Shown here piece by piece: positions 28,192 through 36,060 of a stretch of 64,000 bases of DNA. The translations under genes were made by a program, and so were the position numbers. A model generated the notes under the pieces. The model saw only the letters and a program-made list of their open reading frames with translations. It did not search any database and was not told the origin of the DNA. This DNA is from an uncultured Bacteroidales bacterium (GTDB taxonomy: Bacteria; Bacteroidota; Bacteroidia; Bacteroidales; Muribaculaceae): contig CACYGX010000014.1 of NCBI GenBank assembly GCA_902774055.1, forward strand, positions 20,086 through 84,085. The letters run 5' to 3'. Numbering within the stretch: position 1 is the stretch's first letter; each line of letters opens with the position of its first letter.

Positions 28192-28878
28192 TCAAACATT
28201 GCCACTTGCCGATGGGTCAAAAATCATAGTTTCGACGTCAGTAGCGTGGGCATATTTCTTCAGGAGTGCGGCCATCCAGTCCACGGCCTCTTCAAGCGGC
28301 ATCTCAGGTGCAAAAGCGTTGATGTTGATTTGTGCCTTGACAGTCTGGTCGGTGAATTTGGTTCGCTCTTCATCGCTCGTGGGCGTGGCAATCGGCCCCA
28401 TTGCGTCACGATAGACGGGCATCCCTTCGATATTGAGCAGGCCGCGACCGATGCCGTTATACACGTCATCAGCCCTTCCCACGCTCATCGTTAAGGTGTT
28501 CCCCTCAATGCGGTCTCCGTCCAGGCCGCTAATGGCATATCCGCTCTTGATGGATACCAGATTGACGACATCGATGAGTGTCGTCAAGCGGTAGATGCCC
28601 AGACCGCGAATGATGCGGCGACACAAGGCTTCGCTGGAAACGCGGTAACGGCTAGGGTCTTTGCCCAAGGCTTTGTACAGGTGGCGTGTGCCGGCGATAG
28701 CGGGGCGCTGGTTGATTTCCAGCAACTCATATCGCTGCTTGATGTCCTCGGCTGCTGCCTCAATCTCAGCCCATAACTCATCACAAGTCGGTTCGTTAAC
28801 TACCGTGGCACTGATGAGTCCGATGCGGCATTCTGGGCATGCTGCCAGAATCCTTGGGTCAATACTTACCTGAATCAT
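28192..28878 (-). CDS. B3/B4 tRNA-binding-domain protein (PheT-editing-like)
   Basis: Stand-alone B3/4 domain, the fold that forms the editing site in the phenylalanyl-tRNA synthetase beta subunit. Seen: 'RYELLEINQRPAIAGTRHLYKALGKDPSRYR' region (key 'TRHLYKALGKDPSRYR' near residues 66-81) and 'DVVNLVSIKSGYAISGLD' near 110. A longer frame to 28905 would begin with TTG inside the promoter element at 28903-28910, so the ATG at 28876-28878 is chosen, giving 228 residues. It may hydrolyse mischarged tRNA or bind amino acids, but neither is shown. It heads a probable operon with the two genes downstream. Confidence 0.82.
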   Translation of the reverse strand: MIQVSIDPRILAACPECRIGLISATVVNEPTCDELWAEIEAAAEDIKQRYELLEINQRPAIAGTRHLYKALGKDPSRYRVSSEALCRRIIRGLGIYRLTTLIDVVNLVSIKSGYAISGLDGDRIEGNTLTMSVGRADDVYNGIGRGLLNIEGMPVYRDAMGPIATPTSDEERTKFTDQTVKAQININAFAPEMPLEEAVDWMAALLKKYAHATDVETMIFDPSASGNV

Positions 28879-28902
28879 TGCTATCGTTATAAAAAATCGG
28901 TG

Positions 28903-28910
28903 CAAAGATA
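28903..28910 (-). promoter_or_regulatory. -7 element of the B3/4-domain gene
   Basis: TATCTTTG followed by C on the minus strand, 24 bases before the chosen ATG. It is divergent from, and only about 20 bases away from, the promoter at 28932. Confidence 0.6.
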
Positions 28911-28931
28911 CGACTTTTAATCAAAAAAAAC

Positions 28932-28939
28932 TAATTTTG
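28932..28939 (+). promoter_or_regulatory. -7 element five bases before a start codon
   Basis: TAATTTTG is followed by TCCCC and then ATG at 28945. A start of transcription at the usual distance would fall on or beside the ATG, implying a leaderless mRNA. Confidence 0.5.
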
Positions 28940-28944
28940 TCCCC

Positions 28945-30060
28945 ATGATGAAAAGGATTATACTGATGATTGTGGCGACGTTGGGTATTTTCTCCTTCGC
29001 CCATGCTCACGAAATGAACCATGACGAGTTAACCAAGCGCATCGATGAGGTTTTCGGTGCAGTGTACAATAATCCCGATGAGCCAGGTGCTGCTGTGCTC
29101 ATCCTGCAGGGCAATGACACGGTCTATAGCCGCTGCTTCGGCATCGCCGATGTGGCGACTCATGCTCCTGTGACCTTCGAGACCAACTTTTGCATCGCTT
29201 CGGTGTCCAAGCAGTTCTCGGCGGTAGCCTTGTTGCAGTTGGCCGAGCAGGGCGTTATCTCGTTGGACGACCCGCTCTCGAAGTATTTCCCTGAGTTCCA
29301 GGCCTCGTTTTTCAACGGTATCACGCTCCACCACATTCTCAGCCACACCTCGGGCATCCCCGACGCACGCCCTCGCACCGACCGCAATTTTGTCCTCTAT
29401 TCCAATGACGTTACCTCGGTGCAGTATATGCGCACACTCGACCACCTGAATTTCCAGCCTGGCACGCAGTATGAGTACATCAATCCCACATTCCAGCTCA
29501 TCTACCAGATTGTAGAGCGTGCAACAGGCATCCCCTTCGAGAATTACATGCAGGAGAACATTTTTAACAAGGCTGGAATGACGACTTGCCGCTACTATGA
29601 ACCCGACCGCGCTATTGCCCACATGGCCCATGGTTATGAGCGCGACGACAAGGGTGTTTGGCGGGAGTATGATTACGGCGAGGAGAGTTTCTTCGGCACC
29701 AAGGCCGATGGAGCCCTGTATTGCTCCATCAACGACTTCGTGAGCTGGGAACGCGCCCTGCGTGACAACCGCGTGTGGACCGCTGCTAGCAAGCGCATGG
29801 CCTATAATCCTTGGATTCAGATTCCCGCCGATGCCGAGTATGGTTACCAGCCCCACACGGGCTATGGTTACGGTTTCTTTGTTCAAGACCTGCCACACTG
29901 TCCCACACACGTCTATCACTTGGGCGACAACGGCGGTTTTACCATCTATGCAGGAAAAATCCCCGAGCGTGACTTTATCTTCCTCTTTTTCTCGACACGT
30001 CCCGACATCGACCGCCTGGGCATCGTCAACCGCGTCTATCACATCCTGGGCATGCTTTAA
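28945..30060 (+). CDS. Exported serine hydrolase, beta-lactamase/PBP-like (class C fold)
   Basis: Penicillin-recognising-fold hydrolase of 371 residues with a signal peptide ('MMKRIILMIVATLGIFSFAHA'). Catalytic motifs: SxxK as 'SVSK' (near residue 86, in 'FCIASVSKQFSAVALL'), YxN as 'YINP' near residue 178, and an HxG-type third motif 'HLGDNGG' near 328. These proteins act as D-Ala carboxypeptidases, esterases or peptidases; true class C beta-lactamase activity is not implied. Translation may start at the first or second ATG. It is followed on the other strand 4 bases later by the sulfatase gene. Confidence 0.88.
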   Translation: MMKRIILMIVATLGIFSFAHAHEMNHDELTKRIDEVFGAVYNNPDEPGAAVLILQGNDTVYSRCFGIADVATHAPVTFETNFCIASVSKQFSAVALLQLAEQGVISLDDPLSKYFPEFQASFFNGITLHHILSHTSGIPDARPRTDRNFVLYSNDVTSVQYMRTLDHLNFQPGTQYEYINPTFQLIYQIVERATGIPFENYMQENIFNKAGMTTCRYYEPDRAIAHMAHGYERDDKGVWREYDYGEESFFGTKADGALYCSINDFVSWERALRDNRVWTAASKRMAYNPWIQIPADAEYGYQPHTGYGYGFFVQDLPHCPTHVYHLGDNGGFTIYAGKIPERDFIFLFFSTRPDIDRLGIVNRVYHILGML

Positions 30061-30064
30061 AAGG

Positions 30065-32074
30065 CTATTGCTGAGGCTTGACGACCAGGTTGTCGGTGGT
30101 CATGCGTTGCATGTATTGCTGGATGATGGATTTCATCATGCGTTGCATGTGGTCTAAGGTCGCTGGGGGCATGGTGCCCAGCACGTTGTGGGTGAATGTG
30201 GAGTCGGTACGGAATGCGTAGGCCGACGTGACTTGCTTGCCGTCAAACTGCAGGGCGTAGTCTCCCATTACAAACTCATAACTGCTGGCTTCGGGCAACC
30301 AGTGCAGCGCAAAGCCGTCTTGTTGTTGGTTCATCATGTCGTTGCCGAAGGCGATATAAGGCTTGTCATAGTGCAGGTAACTGAGCACCGTGGGCATGAT
30401 GTCAATCTGTTCCACCACGCGCTCCTCGTCATAGCCATGCAGCGATGGATCACCAGGAGCATAGAGGATAATGGGTACGCTGAAGTTGCCTAGTGAAGTG
30501 CAGTAAAAGGGGTCAATCTGCTGGCTCACGTGGTCGGCTGTGATGACAAAGAGCGTGTTGTTGAACCATGGCTGGCGACTGGCAGTCTCAAAGAAGCGCT
30601 TCAGCGCATAGTCCGTGTAGGCGATGCACTGCTGCAATGGACGCTCGCCCTGTGGGAATCGACCGTTGTATTTCTCAGGAACAACAAACGGGTCATGGCT
30701 GGATGCACTGAACAGGGCGGTCATGAACGGTTGCTGCATCTTGCCCATCTGCTGGGCAAAGAACTGGAAAAACTCCTCGTCCCAGATGGCCCATGTGCCA
30801 TCAAAGTCCTCGTCTCCGTTGAAATTGGGATCGTCATTAAATTCATTACGGCCATAATAGCGCTGGAATCCTGTCGCGCGGGCAAAGGCCTGAAAGCCCA
30901 TTGAACCGTTTTGTGCACCATGGAAAAATGCGGTGGCATAGCCTTTGTTCTCGCCCAGTTCCCGTGCCAGCCCGGACATAGCGTTGAGCGAGGCTGGTGT
31001 GAGGAATAATGGCTCGACAAAGTTGGGCAGCGAAGATAGTACCGAGGGCATGCCCTCGATGCTCTTGCGCCCATTGGCATAAGAGTATTTATAGGTCATA
31101 GCCCCAGCCGTGATGAGCGAGTCGAGGAAGGGCGTGAAACCCTTGTAGGTGCCGCCGCGCAGGGTCTTGTTGTAAAAACCGATGTGCTGTTTACTATAAC
31201 TTTCCAGGATGAGCACTACCACGTTGCGGGGGGTGAAGGCCGTGCTGTCGTTGGGTTGGTGGAGTGGGGTGTAGAGCGCGGTCGCCTCTTCGTCGCTCAT
31301 GTAATTGGGGACGACAAAGGGCGTTTTCTTCAAGGTGCGGAAAATGGAAAATGGTGTATTTAACACAATGCCGGTCTCGGCAGGGCGGTTGACATACTGA
31401 TTGGCATTGCTGATGGTGATTGGGCGTGTCGCCTTAGTGAATCCGCCACGTATTGCGCCGATACACAATGGAATAGCCAACAGCAGCGAAACCACCTGCA
31501 TGATATAGTATTTCGATACGCCAAATTTTCCGTTAATTCCGTTCTCTCCGTTTCCTCCGTCTCCCCTGGGACGGAACAGTTTCCAGAATGCCCAGGTCAC
31601 TAGGGCCGCCAGCAGCACCAGATACCAGTGGCTCAAGAACTGTCCTCCAAATATCTTCATCATTTCACCCGTGCTCTCGTTACTGAACTCGGCGAATACC
31701 GACGCTGTCGTGCGCTTGCCCGTAAAGGGGAAATACACGCAATCCATCAGGTTCATATACACGGCAATGCTGTTCACGATGGTGTATATCCACCTCGCAA
31801 CACGATAAAACGCCGGGTGCTCTTTCCAATGCAGCGGCAGCAAGAACATCAACAGGATAATGGCGTTGGTATAGAGGATGGCAGGCGTGTCAAACAACAG
31901 ACCGGCACCGAACAGCTCCAGTCCGTGACTAAGCGTGAGCGTTCCTGAATAGAGCGACCAGTTCAACGCTAGGAAAACAATCCTGCACACCGTGTAAGCA
32001 ATATAGACGACCAGCAGGTTCCACAACAGCGCCAAAACAGGAGACGATGATAAGGGTGAAAGATTTCGTTTCAT
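30065..32074 (-). CDS. LtaS-type membrane sulfatase/phosphoglycerol transferase family protein
   Basis: Alkaline-phosphatase-superfamily membrane enzyme of 669 residues. About five transmembrane helices fill residues 20-215, followed by an extracytoplasmic sulfatase domain. Metal and catalytic residues resemble LtaS: Glu in 'VLILESYSKQ' near 288, a Ser (where LtaS has the Thr nucleophile) in 'GRKSIEGMPS' near 340, His in 'SSHDPFVVP', and Asp-His in 'VITADHVSQ'. Gram-negative relatives transfer phosphoglycerol or phosphoethanolamine to glycans or lipids; the substrate here is unknown. The Ser in place of Thr deserves checking. The start codon lies 4 bases from a -7 element. Confidence 0.85.
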   Translation of the reverse strand: MKRNLSPLSSSPVLALLWNLLVVYIAYTVCRIVFLALNWSLYSGTLTLSHGLELFGAGLLFDTPAILYTNAIILLMFLLPLHWKEHPAFYRVARWIYTIVNSIAVYMNLMDCVYFPFTGKRTTASVFAEFSNESTGEMMKIFGGQFLSHWYLVLLAALVTWAFWKLFRPRGDGGNGENGINGKFGVSKYYIMQVVSLLLAIPLCIGAIRGGFTKATRPITISNANQYVNRPAETGIVLNTPFSIFRTLKKTPFVVPNYMSDEEATALYTPLHQPNDSTAFTPRNVVVLILESYSKQHIGFYNKTLRGGTYKGFTPFLDSLITAGAMTYKYSYANGRKSIEGMPSVLSSLPNFVEPLFLTPASLNAMSGLARELGENKGYATAFFHGAQNGSMGFQAFARATGFQRYYGRNEFNDDPNFNGDEDFDGTWAIWDEEFFQFFAQQMGKMQQPFMTALFSASSHDPFVVPEKYNGRFPQGERPLQQCIAYTDYALKRFFETASRQPWFNNTLFVITADHVSQQIDPFYCTSLGNFSVPIILYAPGDPSLHGYDEERVVEQIDIMPTVLSYLHYDKPYIAFGNDMMNQQQDGFALHWLPEASSYEFVMGDYALQFDGKQVTSAYAFRTDSTFTHNVLGTMPPATLDHMQRMMKSIIQQYMQRMTTDNLVVKPQQ

Positions 32075-32078
32075 GCTG

Positions 32079-32086
32079 CAAAATTA
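32079..32086 (-). promoter_or_regulatory. -7 element four bases before the sulfatase start codon
   Basis: On the minus strand TAATTTTG is followed by CAGC and ATG. If used, the mRNA would be leaderless. The -33 TTG is not at a normal distance. Confidence 0.45.
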
Positions 32087-32194
32087 CGAAAAATAGCGCA
32101 AGCCGATTGCCATAAAGCACACTTTAATCGCACTGACAAGACGAATTTATCCAAACTATTAACCGTACACGGCAGTCATTCTCTAAAAAAGCAG

Positions 32195-32202
32195 TACCTT
32201 TG
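32195..32202 (+). promoter_or_regulatory. -7 element of prfA
   Basis: TACCTTTG followed by C, 19 bases before the prfA ATG at 32222. Confidence 0.6.
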
Positions 32203-32221
32203 CAGCCAAAATTCAGATAAT

Positions 32222-33331
32222 ATGGCAGAAAACGCATTATTACAACGACTTGACGGCTTGGATGCCCGATTTGAGGAAATCGGGACATTAATCACCGATC
32301 CCAACGTCATTGCCGACCAGCGACGCTACGTCAAACTCACTAAGGAATACAAAAGCCTGGAAACACTGCTAGGTGCTACCAATCGTTACCGCAAGCTGCT
32401 TGAGGATATCGAGCAGGCCAAACTTGTGCTCGACAGCGAGACTGACGAGGACCTGCGTGCCATGGCGCGCGAGGAAATCGACGCAAATCAGGCTGCATTG
32501 CCCAAACTGGAAGAAGAAATCAAGCTACTGCTCATCCCCGAGGATCCCGAGGACAGCAAGAACGTGGTGCTGGAGATTCGTGGTGGTACAGGGGGTGACG
32601 AGGCTGCGTTGTTTGCTGGCGACCTGGCACGCATGTACACCCGCTACTGCGAGACCAAGGGCTGGAATGTGCAGATGTCCAGTTGCAGCGAGGGTGCTGT
32701 CGGCGGCTTCAAGGAGGTCGTCTTCAGTATCACTGGCGATAACGTCTATGGCACGTTGAAGTATGAGTCGGGCGTTCACCGCGTGCAGCGAGTTCCCGTT
32801 ACCGAGACCCAGGGCCGTGTCCATACCTCGGCGGCCAGCGTGGCTGTCTTGCCCGAGGCGGAGCCATTTGACGTACACATCAACGAGGGTGAAATCAAGT
32901 GGGACACCTTCCGCAGTGGTGGTGCCGGTGGCCAGAATGTGAACAAGGTGAACAGTGGTGTCCGTCTGCGTTACATGTGGACCAATCCTAACACGGGTGA
33001 GCAGCAGGAAATCCTCATTGAGTGTACCGAGACCCGCGACCAGCCCAAGAACAAGGAGAGGGCTCTGGCACGTCTGCGCACATTTATCTATGACCACGAG
33101 CACCAGAAGTACATGGACGACATCGCTTCTCGTCGCAAGACCCTCGTCTCGACAGGTGACCGCTCGGCAAAAATCCGCACTTACAACTATCCGCAGGGAC
33201 GCATCACCGACCATCGCATCGGTTACACCATCTATAACCTTCCCGCATTTATGGATGGCGACATCCAGGATTGCATCGACCACCTCATCGTCGCCGAGAA
33301 CGCCGAGAAGCTCAAGGAGGCCGAATTATAA
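32222..33331 (+). CDS. prfA: Peptide chain release factor 1
   Basis: Terminates translation at UAA and UAG. The GGQ peptidyl-tRNA hydrolysis motif is at residues 236-238 within 'RSGGAGGQNVNKV'. The codon-recognition PxT motif is 'PVT' at 192-194 in 'VQRVPVTETQGR', which marks RF1 rather than RF2 (SPF). N-terminal helical domain is residues 1-100. The length of 369 is slightly long for the family, with no odd insert seen. It is transcribed alone, closed by two hairpins downstream. Confidence 0.96.
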   Translation: MAENALLQRLDGLDARFEEIGTLITDPNVIADQRRYVKLTKEYKSLETLLGATNRYRKLLEDIEQAKLVLDSETDEDLRAMAREEIDANQAALPKLEEEIKLLLIPEDPEDSKNVVLEIRGGTGGDEAALFAGDLARMYTRYCETKGWNVQMSSCSEGAVGGFKEVVFSITGDNVYGTLKYESGVHRVQRVPVTETQGRVHTSAASVAVLPEAEPFDVHINEGEIKWDTFRSGGAGGQNVNKVNSGVRLRYMWTNPNTGEQQEILIECTETRDQPKNKERALARLRTFIYDHEHQKYMDDIASRRKTLVSTGDRSAKIRTYNYPQGRITDHRIGYTIYNLPAFMDGDIQDCIDHLIVAENAEKLKEAEL

Positions 33332-33354
33332 CGTCACATTGTTAAAGTATTGTT

Positions 33355-33388
33355 AAAACGCCGTTTTTTTGTAACAAAGCGGCGTTTT
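33355..33388 (+). terminator. Terminator hairpin after prfA
   Basis: AAAACGCCG (33355-33363) pairs with CGGCGTTTT (33380-33388); T-rich loop and T-run in the right arm. It starts 24 bases after the prfA stop. Confidence 0.75.
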
Positions 33389-33471
33389 AATGTGTCTATA
33401 GGACAAACGAGAGTCTAAAAGCAGAAGCCTGAAAACACAGCTATAGTAACAATTAGTGATGTTTAATGAAG

Positions 33472-33512
33472 AAACGCTGGAGCCTGATATGACTCCAGCG
33501 TTTATCCTTTTA
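33472..33512 (+). terminator. Second terminator-like hairpin after prfA
   Basis: A perfect 11-bp stem (33472-33482 with 33493-33503), a 10-base loop, then ATCC and five T. The rest of the 33332-33676 gap holds about 80 bases between the two hairpins and a promoter at 33560; no gene is seen. Confidence 0.75.
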
Positions 33513-33559
33513 ATAGGCTTTGTTTTATGTTTTTGTGTTTTTTCTGGTTATTTTTCAAA

Positions 33560-33575
33560 TAATTTTGTATTTTTG
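33560..33575 (+). promoter_or_regulatory. Overlapping -7 elements upstream of the BspA-dockerin gene
   Basis: TAATTTTG (33560-33567) and TATTTTTG (33568-33575) lie head to tail. A TTTTTG at 33531-33536 is the nearest -33 candidate, at a long spacing. The leader to the ATG at 33677 is about 95 bases. Confidence 0.5.
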
Positions 33576-33676
33576 CAAGGTGTTGATGCATTTCGTCCAA
33601 ATTTTCGGTGATAGGGTGTTTTGCAAATATCTGGAACATCATTGAACAATTATAAATCTAATTAACAGTTACTATT

Positions 33677-34591
33677 ATGAAACGAAGACTATGCCTTAAT
33701 TTTTTCGGCTTTGTGGCGTGCTTGATGTGCTCCCTCAGTGTCAGCGCTGCCGAGCCCTATGTCTGCCACACGACGGGTGACTCGACGTTGACGTTCTATT
33801 ACGACAACCTGCGCAGTTCTCGTTCGGGCACGACTTACAGCCTGAACACAGGTTCCAATCTGCCCAGATGGGTAGGCAACGGCCCTAATTCCTACGCGGC
33901 CCATGTGGTCTTTGACCCGTCGTTTGCCAATGCCCGCCCAACGAGTACCTGCTCGTGGTTTTACAGCTTGCAGAATCTTAAATCCATCACGGGCCTGAAC
34001 TACCTGAACACCAGCGAGGTTGCCGATATGTCTTTTATGTTCTATTATTGCAACAAATTGACAAGCATTGATGTGAGCCACTTCAATACGGCCAAGGTGA
34101 CCTCAATGTGGACCATGTTTGCTGAATGCAGTCAACTGGCAAGCCTTGACTTAAGCAGTTTCAACACGTCCCTGGTGAGCGATATGGAATACTTATTTTA
34201 TAACTGCGCCAATCTGCGAACCATCTTCGTGGGCAATGGTTGGACTACGGCTGCTGTGACCTACTACGACAATATGTTCGCAAATTGCACAAGCTTGGTG
34301 GGTGGCAAGGGCACGACCTATGATGCAAGCCACATTGATAAGGCCTACGCCCACATTGACGGCGGCCCCAGTAACCCGGGCTACTTCACCGAGAAATCTG
34401 CCTTCATTCACGGTGACGTGAACGGTAATAACGAGGTGACGATTGCCGACGTGTCGGCTCTAATCGACTACCTGTTGACTGGCGATTCCACCAGCATCAA
34501 CTTGGCAGCAGCCGACTGCAATGGCATTGATGGAGTCACCATCGCCGACGTATCGGCCCTCATCGATTACCTCCTCACCGGCAGCTGGTGA
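33677..34591 (+). CDS. BspA-like DUF285 repeat protein with C-terminal dockerin type I repeats
   Basis: Secreted 304-residue protein. The signal peptide is residues 1-25 ('CLMCSLSVSAAE'). About residues 100-215 carry DUF285 (BspA-type) repeats of the form 'FNTAKVTSMWTMFAECSQL', surface modules that in other species bind host or glycan partners. The C-terminus has two dockerin-type calcium repeats: 'GDVNGNNEVTIADVSALIDY' (248-267) and 'ADCNGIDGVTIADVSALIDY', each with a Dx(N)xNGxxxV calcium loop. The second loop is shorter ('DCNGIDGV'). Dockerins pair with cohesins, but none is in the window. Surface or extracellular location is likely. Confidence 0.85.
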   Translation: MKRRLCLNFFGFVACLMCSLSVSAAEPYVCHTTGDSTLTFYYDNLRSSRSGTTYSLNTGSNLPRWVGNGPNSYAAHVVFDPSFANARPTSTCSWFYSLQNLKSITGLNYLNTSEVADMSFMFYYCNKLTSIDVSHFNTAKVTSMWTMFAECSQLASLDLSSFNTSLVSDMEYLFYNCANLRTIFVGNGWTTAAVTYYDNMFANCTSLVGGKGTTYDASHIDKAYAHIDGGPSNPGYFTEKSAFIHGDVNGNNEVTIADVSALIDYLLTGDSTSINLAAADCNGIDGVTIADVSALIDYLLTGSW

Positions 34592-34620
34592 AGCTTGCTT
34601 TGCGAGCACATTTGTGCTCA

Positions 34621-34652
34621 GGGATTAGGGATTAGAGATTAGGGATTAGAGA
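34621..34652. repeat. Short tandem heptamer repeat (GGATTAG)
   Basis: About four units of GGATTAG with a single G/A variation in the linker base, just after the BspA-dockerin gene. A small hairpin GAGCACA/TGTGCTC (34604-34610 with 34613-34619) stands in front of it. Confidence 0.7.
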
Positions 34653-34697
34653 GGCGTCCGCACTCCTGTTTTCACATGGATGCGGACGCCTTTGTTA
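34653..34697 (+). terminator. Terminator after the BspA-dockerin gene
   Basis: A perfect 10-bp stem GGCGTCCGCA (34653-34662) with 34681-34690, an 18-base loop, then TTTGTTA. It lies between convergent genes. Confidence 0.75.
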
Positions 34698-34755
34698 TTA
34701 TTGTATTTGTTTTCCTTTTAACGGGTTGCGGATGCCATGAGATGATTCAGATGGA

Positions 34756-35193
34756 TCAGTTGTTTTTCAATTTAGATGCTGATGCCATGAGTTCAAGTTG
34801 GTGCTTGATTTTCTCAATGATGGTGAGCGGGTTGTCTTCGCCTCGGCTTGCTTTCTCCATGGGGCACCAATCGGTGCCGGTGCGGTTGATGATGTGGTCA
34901 ACTAGTTGACTACATGAGGCTTCTACTCCATGGGCTTGCAGCAACGACAGTGCCGGCTCGCTCATCACGTCGGCATACACTTGTTTGGCGCCACCCACGA
35001 CCATGCAGGCCGCTGCGGCCTTGCCCACGGCTTTATCGGCAATCATGGCCCCCTTGAGTATATCGGGATGCTCGCTCACCAGCGTCAACAAATCTTTCAC
35101 GCCGCGCTGTGTGAAACGGTGTATTTCCCCATTTTCACTTCTCACCACCAGGGTCAAACCCTCGTTATGAAGGATGTCTATCAACTTTTTCAT
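34756..35193 (-). CDS. DUF1893 family protein
   Basis: A 145-residue cytosolic protein with the DUF1893 pattern: 'LHNEGLTLVVRSENGE' near the N-terminus, 'GAMIADKAVGKAAAACMVVGGAKQVYAD' region near 65-90 (key 'DKAVGKAAAA'), and 'NRTGTDWCPMEK' near 120. The conserved Cys pair region recalls the cytidine-deaminase-like fold to which the family is assigned, but activity is unknown. The frame extends 16 codons upstream to 35241, but a -7 element at 35198-35205 lies in that extension and the family starts at 'MKKLIDILHNEG', so the ATG at 35191-35193 is chosen. Confidence 0.85.
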   Translation of the reverse strand: MKKLIDILHNEGLTLVVRSENGEIHRFTQRGVKDLLTLVSEHPDILKGAMIADKAVGKAAAACMVVGGAKQVYADVMSEPALSLLQAHGVEASCSQLVDHIINRTGTDWCPMEKASRGEDNPLTIIEKIKHQLELMASASKLKNN

Positions 35194-35197
35194 GCAG

Positions 35198-35235
35198 CAA
35201 AAATAGTATAATAAGCGAAAAAAATAGTATTTTTG
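35198..35235. promoter_or_regulatory. Face-to-face divergent -7 elements for DUF1893 and MTA/SAH nucleosidase genes
   Basis: TATTTTTG is present on the minus strand (35198-35205, 4 bases before the DUF1893 ATG) and on the plus strand (35228-35235, 26 bases before the nucleosidase ATG). The two form a near-symmetrical pair separated by 22 bases. Confidence 0.55.
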
Positions 35236-35261
35236 TGGCAAAAATTAAAATCTAATAAAAT

Positions 35262-35939
35262 ATGAAGATTGGTATTATCGTGGCAATGCGCAAGGAGTTG
35301 GACCTGCTCTTGCCGTTGCTGCAAGACAGCGAGGAGAGCCGCATGAGCGGTTTTGAATTCCACTGTGGCAAGATGGGGCGTCATGATGTGATGGTGATGC
35401 AATGCGGCATCGGCAAGGTTAATGCAGCGATGGGCGCATTGATGCTTGTCAACCATTTTGCGCCTAATTTTGTGATTAATAGCGGTGTGGCTGGCGGGGC
35501 CGACAAATCTGTCAATGTGATGGATGTGGTGGCTGGCGAAAAAGTGTCCTACCATGACGTGTGGTGCGGTCCTGAGAGCGAACTGGGACGTGTTCAGGGG
35601 CTGCCACTGTACTTTGAAGGCTCAACGAAGTTGCTTGAACTGCTTCCTGAGAGTGAAGATATCCACAGGGGCCTGATTTGTTCGGGGGACCAGTTTATCG
35701 ACACCATGGATGAGGTGAATCGAATCAAGGGTAATTTCCCTGAGGCGCTGGCTGTTGATATGGAGTCGGGTGCGATAGCCCAAGTCTGCTATCAGTGCAG
35801 TGTGCCGTTCCTGGCCTTGCGTGTCATCAGCGACTCGCCTGGTGCCAGTCACGACAATACGCGCCAGTACCTTGACTTCTGGACCGATGCCCCCCGCGAG
35901 ACGTTCAAACTCGTGAAAGACATCATCACTAAATTGTAA
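35262..35939 (+). CDS. mtnN: 5'-methylthioadenosine/S-adenosylhomocysteine nucleosidase
   Basis: Cleaves MTA and SAH to adenine plus the thioribose product, in methyl-cycle detoxification. The 225 residues carry the nucleoside phosphorylase/hydrolase fold: 'IIVAMRKELDLL' with Glu12, 'CGIGKVNAA', 'NSGVAGGADKSVNVMDVV' region, the ribose-binding 'VDMESGAIAQ' near 170, and catalytic Asp in 'RVISDSPGA' near 197. The fit to MtnN/Pfs is clear. It is divergent from DUF1893 and closed by a terminator at 35968. Confidence 0.93.
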   Translation: MKIGIIVAMRKELDLLLPLLQDSEESRMSGFEFHCGKMGRHDVMVMQCGIGKVNAAMGALMLVNHFAPNFVINSGVAGGADKSVNVMDVVAGEKVSYHDVWCGPESELGRVQGLPLYFEGSTKLLELLPESEDIHRGLICSGDQFIDTMDEVNRIKGNFPEALAVDMESGAIAQVCYQCSVPFLALRVISDSPGASHDNTRQYLDFWTDAPRETFKLVKDIITKL

Positions 35940-35967
35940 CGATATACTTCACGGGGACTATTCCCCA

Positions 35968-35993
35968 AAAAAGCCACCTGATGGTGGCTTTTT
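35968..35993 (+). terminator. Intrinsic terminator after mtnN (bidirectional with lon)
   Basis: A perfect 11-bp stem AAAAAGCCACC/GGTGGCTTTTT with a TGAT tetraloop; U-runs form on both strands. It lies between convergent mtnN and lon. Confidence 0.92.
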
Positions 35994-36060
35994 GTGTAGG
36001 TAACCATACCTGTAAGGTTGGCTAATCGAGAATTATTTCGTTTTTCTTGAAACGCTTGCT

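Noticed and set aside
29029-30042. A 337-residue minus-strand open frame opposite the serine hydrolase
   Set aside because: Shadow frame; the plus-strand gene has SxxK and YxN motifs and a signal peptide.
34604-34652. A CRISPR-like or satellite array at the GGATTAG repeats
   Set aside because: Units are contiguous heptamers with no spacers of constant length and no cas genes in the window.
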